Shown: positions 1-7,334 of the stretch, piece by piece
Layout: each line of letters begins with the position of its first letter
Numbering within the stretch: position 1 is the stretch's first letter
Source: Pseudarthrobacter albicanus
GTDB taxonomy: Bacteria; Actinomycetota; Actinomycetes; Actinomycetales; Micrococcaceae
DNA length: 46,502 bases
Reading direction: 5' to 3'
Assembly (NCBI RefSeq): GCF_018224015.1
Contig: NZ_JAGPOT010000039.1
Location: forward strand, 1 to 46,502
Translations under genes and position numbers: made by a program
Notes under the pieces: model-generated
Seen by the model: only the letters and a program-made list of their open reading frames with translations
The model's database searches: none
What the model was told of the DNA's origin: nothing

Positions 1-144
1 TCCAAATATCCGCGCTGGGCCGCCTCAATTCCTTGCATACACCCAGTCTTAAGGACCACTGCGCGAAGTCCAGCAGGCGCGCCTTAAACCACCCAAATTG
101 TTCAGCGCAGTCCTAGGAGCGCGCAGCCGAACCGGCAGCGGGCC

Positions 145-765
145 CTATTCGAACCGGGAGGGGTCGCCCATTCCGCGACGGACGACCTCGGCGACGCCGC
201 TGGAAAAGTCGATGACGGTCGTCGGCTCCGCTCCGCAGTCGCCGGAATCAATCACGGCGTCCACCACGTGGTCAAGCCGTTCCTTGATTTCCCAGCCCTG
301 AGTGAGCGGCTCTTCCTCGTCCGGCAACAGCAGCGTGCTGGACAGCAGCGGTTCGCCCAGTTCGGCAAGCAGCGCCTGCACCACGTGGTTGTCCGGAATG
401 CGGACGCCGACCGTCTTCTTCTTCGGGTGCAGCAGCCGGCGCGGCACTTCCTTGGTGGCCGGCAGGATGAAGGTGTAGCTGCCAGGGGTCACCGCCTTGA
501 TGCTGCGGAACACATCATTGTCGATCTGCACGAACTGCCCCAGCTGCGCGAAGTCCTTGCAGACCAGCGTGAAGTGGTGCTTGTCGTCAAGGTGACGGAT
601 GGTGCGGATCCGGTCCAGGGCGTCCTTGTTGCCCGGCTGCGCACCGAGGGCGTAACAGGAGTCGGTGGGATAGGCGATCAGGCCGCCTGAACGCACAATT
701 TCCACCACCTGCTGGATGGAGCGCGCTTGGGGATTGTCCGGGTGCACATCGAAGTATCTCGCCAT
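145..765 (-). CDS. yciO: YciO family protein (Sua5/YrdC/YwlC fold)
   Basis: The 206-residue product aligns along its whole length with the Escherichia coli YciO protein as I recall it. Shared blocks include the N-terminal FDVHPDNPQ, the YPTDSCYALG segment, the TPGSYTFIL segment, the KEVPRRLL stretch and the C-terminal PTTVID. The fold belongs to the Sua5/YrdC threonylcarbamoyl-AMP synthase superfamily, whose members act in t6A tRNA modification in the cytoplasm; YciO itself is a paralogue whose physiological role is less settled. The length fits the short YrdC-only form with no Sua5 C-terminal domain. The ATG lies 13 bases after a strong hairpin (779-805) and no good Shine-Dalgarno is visible, so the messenger may be leaderless or weakly translated. 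The gene faces left and has no operon partner in view. Confidence 0.93.
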   Translation of the reverse strand: MARYFDVHPDNPQARSIQQVVEIVRSGGLIAYPTDSCYALGAQPGNKDALDRIRTIRHLDDKHHFTLVCKDFAQLGQFVQIDNDVFRSIKAVTPGSYTFILPATKEVPRRLLHPKKKTVGVRIPDNHVVQALLAELGEPLLSSTLLLPDEEEPLTQGWEIKERLDHVVDAVIDSGDCGAEPTTVIDFSSGVAEVVRRGMGDPSRFE

Positions 766-778
766 GGCACGAGCTTAC

Positions 779-805
779 GCCGACGGCGGTCTGACCGCCG
801 TCGGC
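779..805 (-). terminator. 12-bp perfect hairpin between the ModA-like remnant and yciO
   Basis: Two perfectly complementary 12-base arms (779-790 and 794-805) enclose a 3-base loop. The structure lies just downstream of the minus-strand ModA-like remnant and 13 bases before the yciO start codon. No T-run follows on the minus strand, so it is not a textbook intrinsic terminator. It could be the old terminator of the broken gene or a 5' leader structure of yciO. Confidence 0.45.
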
Positions 806-835
806 TGGCGGGCGCCCGGGGGACCCGTAAGCGTA

Positions 836-1285
836 GGAGGGCTGCAGTCCGGCGGCCGTGTAGGCAGCCCGCGCTTGTTCACCGCCCAGGAACTTGAGCA
901 GCGGGGCTGCATCTCCGTCGCTGCCCGCCGCGGAGGCCGTAGCTGCGGAGAATGCAGTGTAGTGCTGGACGGCTTCCGGAAGCGGACCCGCGATCTTGGC
1001 CTCCGGGACAAGCAGGAGTTCGCTCATCTGCTGGAGTGCGAGGTCGGCACGCCCGTCGAGAAGTGCCAGTGCGGTGAAGCCGGTGTCGACGACCGTGGCC
1101 CGTTCGTTGATCCGCTCGGCGATGACGCTGGCCCTGCCCAGGCCCTCCAGCGCCGCGGTGATGCCGATGACGACGTCGGGCCGGGCGCCCCCGTTGATTT
1201 CCTGGCCGAGGGCGGTGGTCGTGGCGGAATGGCGTCCACCACGGTCCCGGTCCCGCGGACTCAAATGGTTGGCGTGAAGTGATGC
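836..1285 (-). pseudogene. Decayed ModA-like periplasmic-binding-fold protein
   Basis: Read on the minus strand, this stretch encodes recognisable pieces of the intact protein at 28567-29265: a GARPDVVIGITAALE block, then ATVVDTGFTALALLDGRADLA, QQMSELL and GPLPEAVQHYTAFSA. About 60 codons equivalent to residues 67-129 of the intact copy are missing between the first and second blocks. The N-terminal part is spread over different frames: a VVDAI piece and the TTALGQEI piece need a frame change near 1220. No stop codon follows the conserved C-terminus and the frame runs on into yciO. The upper limit near 1285 is approximate. Nucleotide identity with the intact gene is moderate by eye, so this is an old paralogue rather than a fresh duplicate. 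Confidence 0.8.
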
Positions 1286-1480
1286 TTGCCGTCGAGCTGA
1301 CGTCGGGGTATATATCAGGGTAACTCCACAGTCCTCTGCCCCAAGGACAGTCCCAAAGTCTGCCCCAACGCGACGTGCTCCAGTCGGGCGAGGCCCTCAC
1401 GCTGGATTCGTAGTGGGTCGGGCCGGGACTGTCCAGGAATCGCATCTGACGGACCGTTTTCGAGCGGAGCAGGACGCAAT

Positions 1481-2152
1481 ATGGTTACTCGTCGAGGCAC
1501 TGCTTGCATTGGTGTGGTCCTCCTGCTCCAACTCGGGGTTGCGGCCTGCGGATCACCTGTCGGGCTGCTGCCGGAGAGTTCCCGTATTCCGTCGGCTCCG
1601 GCAAGCGCGCCTATCGTGGCGCCTCAGGCGTCCAGCGCGGCGCCCGCCGGGGGGCCTCAGGCGTCCAGCCCGGCGCCTACCGTGGCGCCTCAGGAATCCA
1701 GCGCGGCGGCCGCCGGGGGGCCTCAGGCGTCCAGCCCGGCGCCAACCATGACGCCCACTCCATCCAGTGCGGCGCCCACCTTGACGCCCACTCCGTCCAC
1801 TGCATCACCCAGCGGGCCTTCCGAGCCGCCGAGGCCGGCGTGTGCCTCGGCCAGTGCGTCGCCGGCGGGACCGGCCTCGACGCCGTCGGCCTGCGTGGCG
1901 TGTGCCTCGGCCAGTGCGTCGCCGGCGGGACCGGCCTCGACGCCGTCGGCCTGCGTGGCGTGTGCCTCGGCCAGCGCGTCGCCGGCGGGACCGGCCGCGA
2001 CGCCGTCGGCCTGCGTGTCTCCCGCCGAACTGCAGGCGGAGTCGTGTACCTCCCCAGGCACGACGCCGACGCCGACAGTGACACCAGGGGCGATCCAGTC
2101 GCCGACTGAGTCGCCATGCGCGTCCCTGTCCGCCTCCGCTCCGCAGCCATGA
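1481..2152 (+). CDS. Repeat-rich Ala/Ser/Pro/Thr lipoprotein
   Basis: The 223-residue product begins with a short basic N-terminus (VTRR), a hydrophobic core and a lipobox-like VAAC around residue 23, so it is probably a lipid-anchored exported protein. The rest has no recognisable fold. It is low-complexity Ala, Ser, Pro and Thr, with QASSAAP-type and TPTPSS-type units and three copies of a 20-residue Cys-containing unit encoded by a 60-base tandem repeat (1838-2017). Such composition suits a cell-wall-spanning or glycosylated stalk, but no catalytic or binding domain is visible. Each repeat carries two Cys residues, so extracellular disulfides are possible. The gene stands alone, convergent with the PAAR gene. 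Other frames here are also open because of the GC-rich repeat; this one is preferred for its signal peptide. Confidence 0.6.
   Translation: MVTRRGTACIGVVLLLQLGVAACGSPVGLLPESSRIPSAPASAPIVAPQASSAAPAGGPQASSPAPTVAPQESSAAAAGGPQASSPAPTMTPTPSSAAPTLTPTPSTASPSGPSEPPRPACASASASPAGPASTPSACVACASASASPAGPASTPSACVACASASASPAGPAATPSACVSPAELQAESCTSPGTTPTPTVTPGAIQSPTESPCASLSASAPQP
1838..2017 (+). repeat. Three tandem 60-bp copies in the lipoprotein gene
   Basis: Units occupy 1838-1897, 1898-1957 and 1958-2017. The first two appear identical and the third differs at a few positions and at its end. The length is a multiple of three, so copy-number change would keep the reading frame. Confidence 0.9.
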
Positions 2153-2156
2153 GCGC

Positions 2157-2194
2157 CCGGTGGAACGCCGGAAGGGAGGGACAATCCCCACCGG
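2157..2194. terminator. Hairpin between convergent lipoprotein and PAAR genes
   Basis: Seven-base complementary arms (2157-2163 and 2188-2194) with a 24-base loop lie just after the lipoprotein stop codon. There is no T-run, so termination is only a possibility. Confidence 0.22.
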
Positions 2195-2253
2195 AGGTAA
2201 GACCGGACTTCAGCTGATATGTAGCTCCGGCGCGCCGGATTGCCGACAGTCAG

Positions 2254-2571
2254 TCATCCGCCGATGATGACGGTGGGGCATCCCGGGCCCGGGGCAATGG
2301 GTGTTCCGTGGAGGCTCAGGTCACCCACCCGGGCGGCAGGAAAACCGCCGACCATCACGGTCAGGCTGCCGCTTGCGATTCCGTTCGGTGCAGGCGAGAC
2401 GCAGACGATGCCACCGGGCATGGAATTGGCAACTGCGGCCGGCATCCCGCCGATGAGAACCGTCACCACGGCTGCAGCCGGGGTGACGGGCCCGCCGCCA
2501 TGCGGTTTGGGGCCGTCGAACAGCGGGCACAGCGCTGTGTCTCCGGCACGAAGGGCAGGCCCGGCAGGCAT
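2254..2571 (-). CDS. PAAR-domain tip protein of the eCIS
   Basis: The 105-residue product shows the Gly/Pro-rich PAAR pattern: an N-terminal AGDTALCPLFDG segment, two GG-spaced beta repeats (VLIGGMPAAV and VMVGGFPAARVGD) and the ending CPTVIIGG. PAAR proteins form the metal-stabilised point that caps the VgrG-like spike of contractile systems and can carry cargo; here there is no extension beyond the PAAR fold. The spike partner is the VgrG-like protein at 18465-20288. The gene starts 9 bases after the stop of the membrane-protein gene upstream and has no clear ribosome binding site, so it is probably translationally coupled. Its place on the strand opposite the main cluster means it needs its own promoter, presumably the divergent one near 3400-3640. 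Confidence 0.85.
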   Translation of the reverse strand: MPAGPALRAGDTALCPLFDGPKPHGGGPVTPAAAVVTVLIGGMPAAVANSMPGGIVCVSPAPNGIASGSLTVMVGGFPAARVGDLSLHGTPIAPGPGCPTVIIGG

Positions 2572-2580
2572 CTGGGGCGC

Positions 2581-3396
2581 CTACGGCCGGGGCAGTGCGG
2601 GGACGCTGCTGGCTTGGGCTGCGGACTCCTGCAGCCCCGCCTGGGCCGTGGATCCCGCTGCAGGCCTGAGCACCAGGAACCAAACGGCCGCCAGGGCGAG
2701 GGCGAAAAGCACAAGGAGGAGGACGGCCTTGAAGATCCATGACGGCAGTACAGGCTGCTGCAGGTGGGTTCCATCCAACACCACAGGAGGTCCGTCCATC
2801 GGTTGGGCAACCACCTCGAACGGGTGCGTCGCGGAACTGCCGTGCCAGATCGTTCTGAGCGCGCGCACCCGTACACGGGCAAATTGTACGGTTCCCCGCT
2901 CCACTGTAAGTGCCGGCTCCCGTGAGGATATGTCCAGCAGTTCGCCCGGATCGGAACCCGTGAAGGTCACGGTGATGGGCACATTTCCGCGGTTGTCCAC
3001 GGCCACCCGATGATAGGCGCCGAGCGGTCCCCGCGACGTCCGGGGCATCAGCTCAGCCGTCGTCGCGTAGAACGGCAGAAGATGGAGAACGCCTTCGGGA
3101 ACTACCGCGTCTTCCGGATGTTCGGTCGGGAGCACCTGAACCCCGTAGGGGAACTCCCCGGCCGGGACGGCGGCGGACCGCGGGGGCCGGAACTCCACCG
3201 AGGCGGTGGCGTCCTGTCCCGGATAGAGCGACACGAATCCAGGCACGACTTCCGTCCATGAGCCGCCCGGGCCCACCACCCGGAGCCTGTACTCCTCGAC
3301 GATTTCGCCGTCGTTGCGGATATGCAGCGGGACGGACGCCTCGGCGCCGGCCTCGAGGCTGACGACGCGCGAGTCCAGCGTTGCAGTGGTGCTCAT
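2581..3396 (-). CDS. eCIS-associated single-pass membrane protein with Ig-like domains
   Basis: The 271-residue product has two beta-rich Ig-like segments (about residues 5-105 and 115-205, with patterns such as LHIRNDGEIVEEYRLRV and VDNRGNVPITVTF), followed by one strong transmembrane helix at about 220-243 and a 28-residue Ala/Ser/Gln tail. No signal peptide is present, so the bulk of the protein may face the cytoplasm in tail-anchored style. Similar proteins occur in actinobacterial eCIS loci, but I know of no assigned reaction; it may tether the particle to the membrane. I chose the ATG at 3396 because a GAGGAGGGGG Shine-Dalgarno sits directly upstream; an in-frame ATG 33 bases earlier lacks one. 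It is first in an operon with the PAAR gene and divergent from the LuxR-type gene. Confidence 0.7.
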   Translation of the reverse strand: MSTTATLDSRVVSLEAGAEASVPLHIRNDGEIVEEYRLRVVGPGGSWTEVVPGFVSLYPGQDATASVEFRPPRSAAVPAGEFPYGVQVLPTEHPEDAVVPEGVLHLLPFYATTAELMPRTSRGPLGAYHRVAVDNRGNVPITVTFTGSDPGELLDISSREPALTVERGTVQFARVRVRALRTIWHGSSATHPFEVVAQPMDGPPVVLDGTHLQQPVLPSWIFKAVLLLVLFALALAAVWFLVLRPAAGSTAQAGLQESAAQASSVPALPRP

Positions 3397-3643
3397 GGCC
3401 CCCTCCTCGCGGAACTGCGCCGCGTCCACGGACGCACGGCGCTCGTCGTTACTCCGAGGCTAGGGCGGACACGCAGGGGCGCAGCACGCCGCGCGGCCGG
3501 ACTTCCGGGCACCGCTGCTGCCCGTTGAGCCTGTGTTGACTGCACGAAGAGCACCGTCCGCTATGTTCGTCGCAGCGGGACAGCAGACACGGCAGACCCG
3601 TGCCGCCCTCCAGGTGAGTCCCGAAGCCTAGATTGGAGGATTC
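3397..3643. promoter_or_regulatory. Divergent promoter region of the eCIS left end
   Basis: These 247 bases separate the minus-strand membrane-protein/PAAR pair from the plus-strand LuxR-type gene, so they should hold promoters for both. A TTGACT at 3536-3541 resembles a -35 box, but the best following TATGTT is 20 bases away, longer than usual. No convincing operator palindrome is visible. Confidence 0.4.
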
Positions 3644-4267
3644 ATGGAACCAATAACTGTCCGGGTCCACGCCCGTGACCCGATTTCCGAGGCCGGCGTC
3701 GCCAGCGAGTTGCGGGCGCGCCCTGAAGTCCGCGTGGTCAGGGCGGCCGACGCCGAGCAGGCGCGGGTCGTCGTCGTCGTTACGGACTCGGTGGACGAAG
3801 ACGCGCTGACGCTGCTCCGCATCGTGCAGCGGCGCGGCTTGTCCCGCGCCGTCCTCGTGGCGGGCCATCTCGACGACGGCGACCTGGTCAAGGCTGTTGA
3901 AACCGGCGTCGTCGGCCTGGTCCGTCGCAGCGAAGCGACACCCGACCGCCTGGTAGCTGTCATCATCGCCGCCGCTTCCGGTGAAGGCAGCGTCCCTCCG
4001 GATCTGCTCGGACGCCTCCTGGACCAGGTCGGCAAACTGCAGCGGCACGTCCTGGGTCCGCGCGGAATCATGTTCACCGGTCTGGCCCCGCGCGAGGTGG
4101 AGGTTTTGCGGCTGCTGGCGGACGGGCTGGACACGTCCGAGATCGCGCACCAGCTGGCGTACTCGGAGCGGACGGTGAAAAACGTCGTCCACGATGTCAC
4201 GACACGTCTCCAGCTCCGCAACCGCTCCCACGCCGTTGCTTATGCACTGCGGGAGGGGTTGATTTAG
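3644..4267 (+). CDS. LuxR/NarL-type regulator with degenerate receiver domain
   Basis: The 207-residue product ends in a clear LuxR helix-turn-helix from about residue 147 (LAPREVEVLRLLADGL, then SEIAHQL and SERTVKNVVHDVTTRL). The N-terminal half has receiver-like length and pattern. Asp48 lies at the end of the third strand, but the usual N-terminal acidic pair is reduced to Asp12 and the conserved Lys near position 100 is replaced by Arg. Phosphorylation is therefore doubtful and no histidine kinase is nearby. LuxR-type genes are common in actinobacterial eCIS loci, and this one is placed to control the PAAR pair and/or the core operon. A strong GGAGG lies a few bases before the ATG. Confidence 0.88.
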   Translation: MEPITVRVHARDPISEAGVASELRARPEVRVVRAADAEQARVVVVVTDSVDEDALTLLRIVQRRGLSRAVLVAGHLDDGDLVKAVETGVVGLVRRSEATPDRLVAVIIAAASGEGSVPPDLLGRLLDQVGKLQRHVLGPRGIMFTGLAPREVEVLRLLADGLDTSEIAHQLAYSERTVKNVVHDVTTRLQLRNRSHAVAYALREGLI

Positions 4268-4365
4268 GCCGTTGCCCCAAGAGTCCGGATCCGCTTCCCG
4301 AACGTGTGCCCGCCCCGGCTGCCCGACGGCGCCACCGGGCACCACTGTGGACTGTATGTGCCGTG

Positions 4366-4382
4366 GGGCCCGCCGCGGGCCC
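4366..4382 (+). terminator. Short GC hairpin between the LuxR-type gene and the DUF4255 gene
   Basis: Perfect 7-base arms (4366-4372 and 4376-4382) with a 3-base loop lie in the 179-base gap between the regulator and the core operon. No T-run follows. It may attenuate read-through, or be chance in GC-rich DNA. Confidence 0.25.
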
Positions 4383-4446
4383 GACGGCGCGGGGGAGACC
4401 GGTGCAACGGCCAGGATGGGCCCAACCTCATTGGGAGGGGATAAGC

Positions 4447-5103
4447 GTGATAGCACAGATCGACGACGCCTTGCGCATTCTGGTCAGGAACGAAGCGCTG
4501 GGCGGCTCCGAGGTGGACGTGGTCTTCGACGCGCCCACCAAGGACTGGGCCGCCCGGCGCAACGCCCCCACCGTCAACCTGTACCTTTATGACATCCGTG
4601 AGGACGTCCGGCGGAGGGAACGCGGGCTGTCCGAGCAGCGCGGAGATGACGGGTACGTCCGGACACGCCGGCCCGCTCCGCGCCATTTCAAGCTGTCGTA
4701 CCTCGTCACGGCGTGGACCCAGCGCCCGGAAGACGAGCACCGCCTGCTTGACCAGTTGCTGCGCTGCTTCCTTAAACATGACGCACTGCCGGATGACCTG
4801 GTGGTCGGGCCGCTCGCCGAGACCGGCCTCGTGGTGCCCCTGACGGTGGGGCTTCCCCCGCCCGAGGACCGTGCGTTCGCCGATGTGTGGTCCGCCCTGG
4901 GAGGGGAACTCAAGCCGTCGCTCGACATCGTGGTCATCGCTCCGGTCGACACCGGAATTGTTTACCAGGCCGGCCCGCCGGCATCCAAGGGCACCCAGGT
5001 GGACATGTCCGATCTCATCGGTGGCGGCGCCGACCTGGGCCGCCGCCAGCACACCGCTCCGCCAGCCTCGGTCCGTGGCCCGCGCCGTCGGCGGCCCCGG
5101 TGA
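4447..5103 (+). CDS. DUF4255 protein (Pvc16/Afp16-like tail cap/terminator)
   Basis: The 218-residue product has the DUF4255 pattern: an N-terminal IAQIDDALRILV, the NLYLYDIREDVRRRE motif around residues 40-55, a RRPAPRHFKLSYLVTAWT strand and an HRLLDQLLRCFLKHD helix. In eCIS and R-type-like particles this family caps the distal end of tube and sheath. The GTG start at 4447 is preferred because GGGAGGGG precedes it by 6 bases; the frame stays open further upstream but without a credible start. The last 20 residues are Arg-rich and atypical. It is the first gene of the plus-strand core and lies 27 bases before the ATPase gene, consistent with assembly factors being made together. Confidence 0.85.
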   Translation: MIAQIDDALRILVRNEALGGSEVDVVFDAPTKDWAARRNAPTVNLYLYDIREDVRRRERGLSEQRGDDGYVRTRRPAPRHFKLSYLVTAWTQRPEDEHRLLDQLLRCFLKHDALPDDLVVGPLAETGLVVPLTVGLPPPEDRAFADVWSALGGELKPSLDIVVIAPVDTGIVYQAGPPASKGTQVDMSDLIGGGADLGRRQHTAPPASVRGPRRRRPR

Positions 5104-5130
5104 CTGTTCGATGACAGCAAGGATGACGGG

Positions 5131-7218
5131 GTGACGGGGAACCCCAGCCTCGCGCACCTGCTTGGCCGCGTCGGAGTGGTGGAGGAGCGCATCCGTCTCC
5201 TGGTGGCGGCCCGACGGGCCGAAGATCCGCAGCCTGATGACCCGTTCCGTGGGCTGTACCTCAGTGACGAGGCCGTCGACCGTCTGCTCGGGGAAGCGTC
5301 CCCGTCCCCCGACGGGGACGGGCCCGAAGCGGACCCCGGCGGGACCTCGCCGCGCCAGCTGCACTGCGAACAGCTCGCGGACGCGGCCCAGGCCGATGGG
5401 CACCGGCTTCGGCTCCGGGAGCTGGCCTCCGCCTTCAGGCTTTTGCCCCTCGACATCGATCTGCTGCTGGTGGCGCTCGCGGCCGACCTGGACCCGCGCT
5501 TCGAACAGCTCTTCGGCTACCTGAACGACGACGTCACCCGGCACCGTCCCTCGGCGGCCGTCGCGCTGGCGCTCTGCGGCACGCCCCTGTCCGCGGCGGA
5601 CGGCAGGGCACGGCTGCTGTCCGGCCCGCTGATTACGGGCGGCCTGCTGGTCGTTGAGGATCCCGACCGCCCGCTGCCCGGACGCGCACTGCGGGTGCCG
5701 GACCGCGTCGTCGGGCACCTTCTCGGCGACGATACGCCGGAGCCGGCCCTCCAGGCCGTCCTGGCCGAGCCTCCGGCCGTCAGCTGGGGAGACGCCGCAC
5801 CGCTGGCCCGGGCACTCGGCGCGGGGGTCCTGCTGGCCTATCTGCGGGAGCCTGCCACGGGGTCAGGCCGTGTGCTGGCCATGGGTGCACTGCGGTCCCG
5901 GGGCTGCGAAGCTGTGCTTCTCGACCTGACCCGCCTGGCCGCCGAGCGTGAACCGCTCCAGCTCGTGGAACTCGCCGTGCGGGAAGCCAGGCTCCGGAGC
6001 GCGGGACTGGTGGCAGGCCCCCTCGCCGCCGTGGCGGACCGCCCCGCGGTGCTGGAGGCACTGCATGCCGAACCGCAGCCCGTGCTGCTCATCGGGGATG
6101 CCAGTTGGGATCCGGCATGGGCCACCCGTGCGCCGCTGCTGGTGGAGGTCCCCGTCAGCACAACAGCCGAACGGTCCTCCCTGTGGCGGGAAGCGCTTGG
6201 ACCGCTCAACGGGGTGGACGTCCAGGCAGCGACCTCGGCCTTCCGGCTGCGCCCGGAGCAGGTTGCCCGGGCCGCCGGATCCGCGCAGGTGCAGGCCACC
6301 CTGACCGCCGACGGCCGCATCACCGCGTCGCATCTCGGCGCCGGGGCGCGCGCCGAAAACGGTTCGGCGCTTGACCGCCTGGCCCGCCGGGTGGAACCGG
6401 TGGTGGGCTGGGATGACCTGGTCCTTCCCGATGCCGTGCTGCTGGCCCTGCAGGAGGTGGCGTTGCGGGCCAGGCACCGGGAGAAGGTCCTCGGGGACTG
6501 GGCCATGCGGCCCGGAGCCGGCCGCGGGCACGGCGTGGCGGCCCTGTTCGCGGGGGATTCGGGAACCGGCAAGACGATGTCCGCGGAAGTGGTGGCCCGG
6601 GAGCTGGGACTGGACCTTTACGTGGTGGACCTGGCCACCGTCGTCGACAAATACGTGGGCGAAACGGAGAAGAACCTCGAACGGATCTTCACGGCGGCGG
6701 CCGGCGTCAACGGCGTGCTGCTCTTTGACGAGGCCGACGCCGTCTTCGGGCGCCGCTCCGAGGTCAAGGACGCCCACGACCGCTACGCCAACATTGAAAG
6801 CGCCTACCTGCTGCAGCGGATGGAGACCTTCGACGGCCTCGCCATCCTCGCGACGAACCTGCGGGCCAACATCGACGAGGCGTTCACCCGCCGGCTGGAC
6901 GTCGTCGTGGACTTCCCGCTGCCTGATGCCGCGCACCGCAGCGTGCTGTGGGACCGGTGCCTTGGACGGACGCTGCAACGCGCACCGGACATCGATCTGG
7001 CCTTCCTGGGGCAGGCCTTCGAGCTGGCCGGCGGTGCCATCCGTTCCGCCGCCGTGACCGGCGCGTATCTTGCGGCGGACGACGGGGGGACGGTGACCAT
7101 GGCGCACCTGGTCACCGCCGTGCAGCGCGAGTACCGCAAGCTGGGACGGCTGACACTGGAGAGCGAGTTCGGACCGTACTGGGGAATGCTTGCCACGCCG
7201 CGGAGGTCCGACAGGTAA
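5131..7218 (+). CDS. AAA+ ATPase of the eCIS (ClpV/Cis15-like position)
   Basis: The 695-residue cytoplasmic protein has a long N-terminal region (about 1-410) typical of eCIS ATPases and a C-terminal AAA+ module. Walker A is GDSGTGKT at 475-482, Walker B is LLFDEADAVF with Asp533-Glu534, and an arginine-rich ATNLRANIDEAFTRRLD segment follows at about 570-587. Every known eCIS class carries such an ATPase; a role in particle assembly or cargo handling is assumed rather than proven. The start is a GTG at 5131. It follows the DUF4255 gene closely and is followed by a small GC hairpin (7228-7243) before the DUF4157 gene. Confidence 0.92.
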   Translation: MTGNPSLAHLLGRVGVVEERIRLLVAARRAEDPQPDDPFRGLYLSDEAVDRLLGEASPSPDGDGPEADPGGTSPRQLHCEQLADAAQADGHRLRLRELASAFRLLPLDIDLLLVALAADLDPRFEQLFGYLNDDVTRHRPSAAVALALCGTPLSAADGRARLLSGPLITGGLLVVEDPDRPLPGRALRVPDRVVGHLLGDDTPEPALQAVLAEPPAVSWGDAAPLARALGAGVLLAYLREPATGSGRVLAMGALRSRGCEAVLLDLTRLAAEREPLQLVELAVREARLRSAGLVAGPLAAVADRPAVLEALHAEPQPVLLIGDASWDPAWATRAPLLVEVPVSTTAERSSLWREALGPLNGVDVQAATSAFRLRPEQVARAAGSAQVQATLTADGRITASHLGAGARAENGSALDRLARRVEPVVGWDDLVLPDAVLLALQEVALRARHREKVLGDWAMRPGAGRGHGVAALFAGDSGTGKTMSAEVVARELGLDLYVVDLATVVDKYVGETEKNLERIFTAAAGVNGVLLFDEADAVFGRRSEVKDAHDRYANIESAYLLQRMETFDGLAILATNLRANIDEAFTRRLDVVVDFPLPDAAHRSVLWDRCLGRTLQRAPDIDLAFLGQAFELAGGAIRSAAVTGAYLAADDGGTVTMAHLVTAVQREYRKLGRLTLESEFGPYWGMLATPRRSDR

Positions 7219-7227
7219 GCCGGCCCG

Positions 7228-7243
7228 CTGCCCGTTCGGGCAG
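7228..7243 (+). terminator. Hairpin after the AAA+ ATPase gene
   Basis: Perfect 7-base arms around a 2-base turn start 10 bases after the ATPase stop. There is no T-run. It could lower expression of the DUF4157 and cargo genes relative to the first two genes. Confidence 0.3.
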
Positions 7244-7334
7244 GCGCGGCTGCCCGCTTGGACGCCGGGGCGGCGCTTGTGGGGCGGCATTGCGGGGCGC
7301 ATCGTCGGTGTAGGTCTGATGAAAGGGGTGCACC

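Noticed and set aside
1..144. Gene end or regulatory element at the left edge
   Set aside because: I see no conserved frame or clear symmetric element in these bases.
1838..2017. CRISPR-like array
   Set aside because: The copies are contiguous 60-base coding repeats with no spacers.
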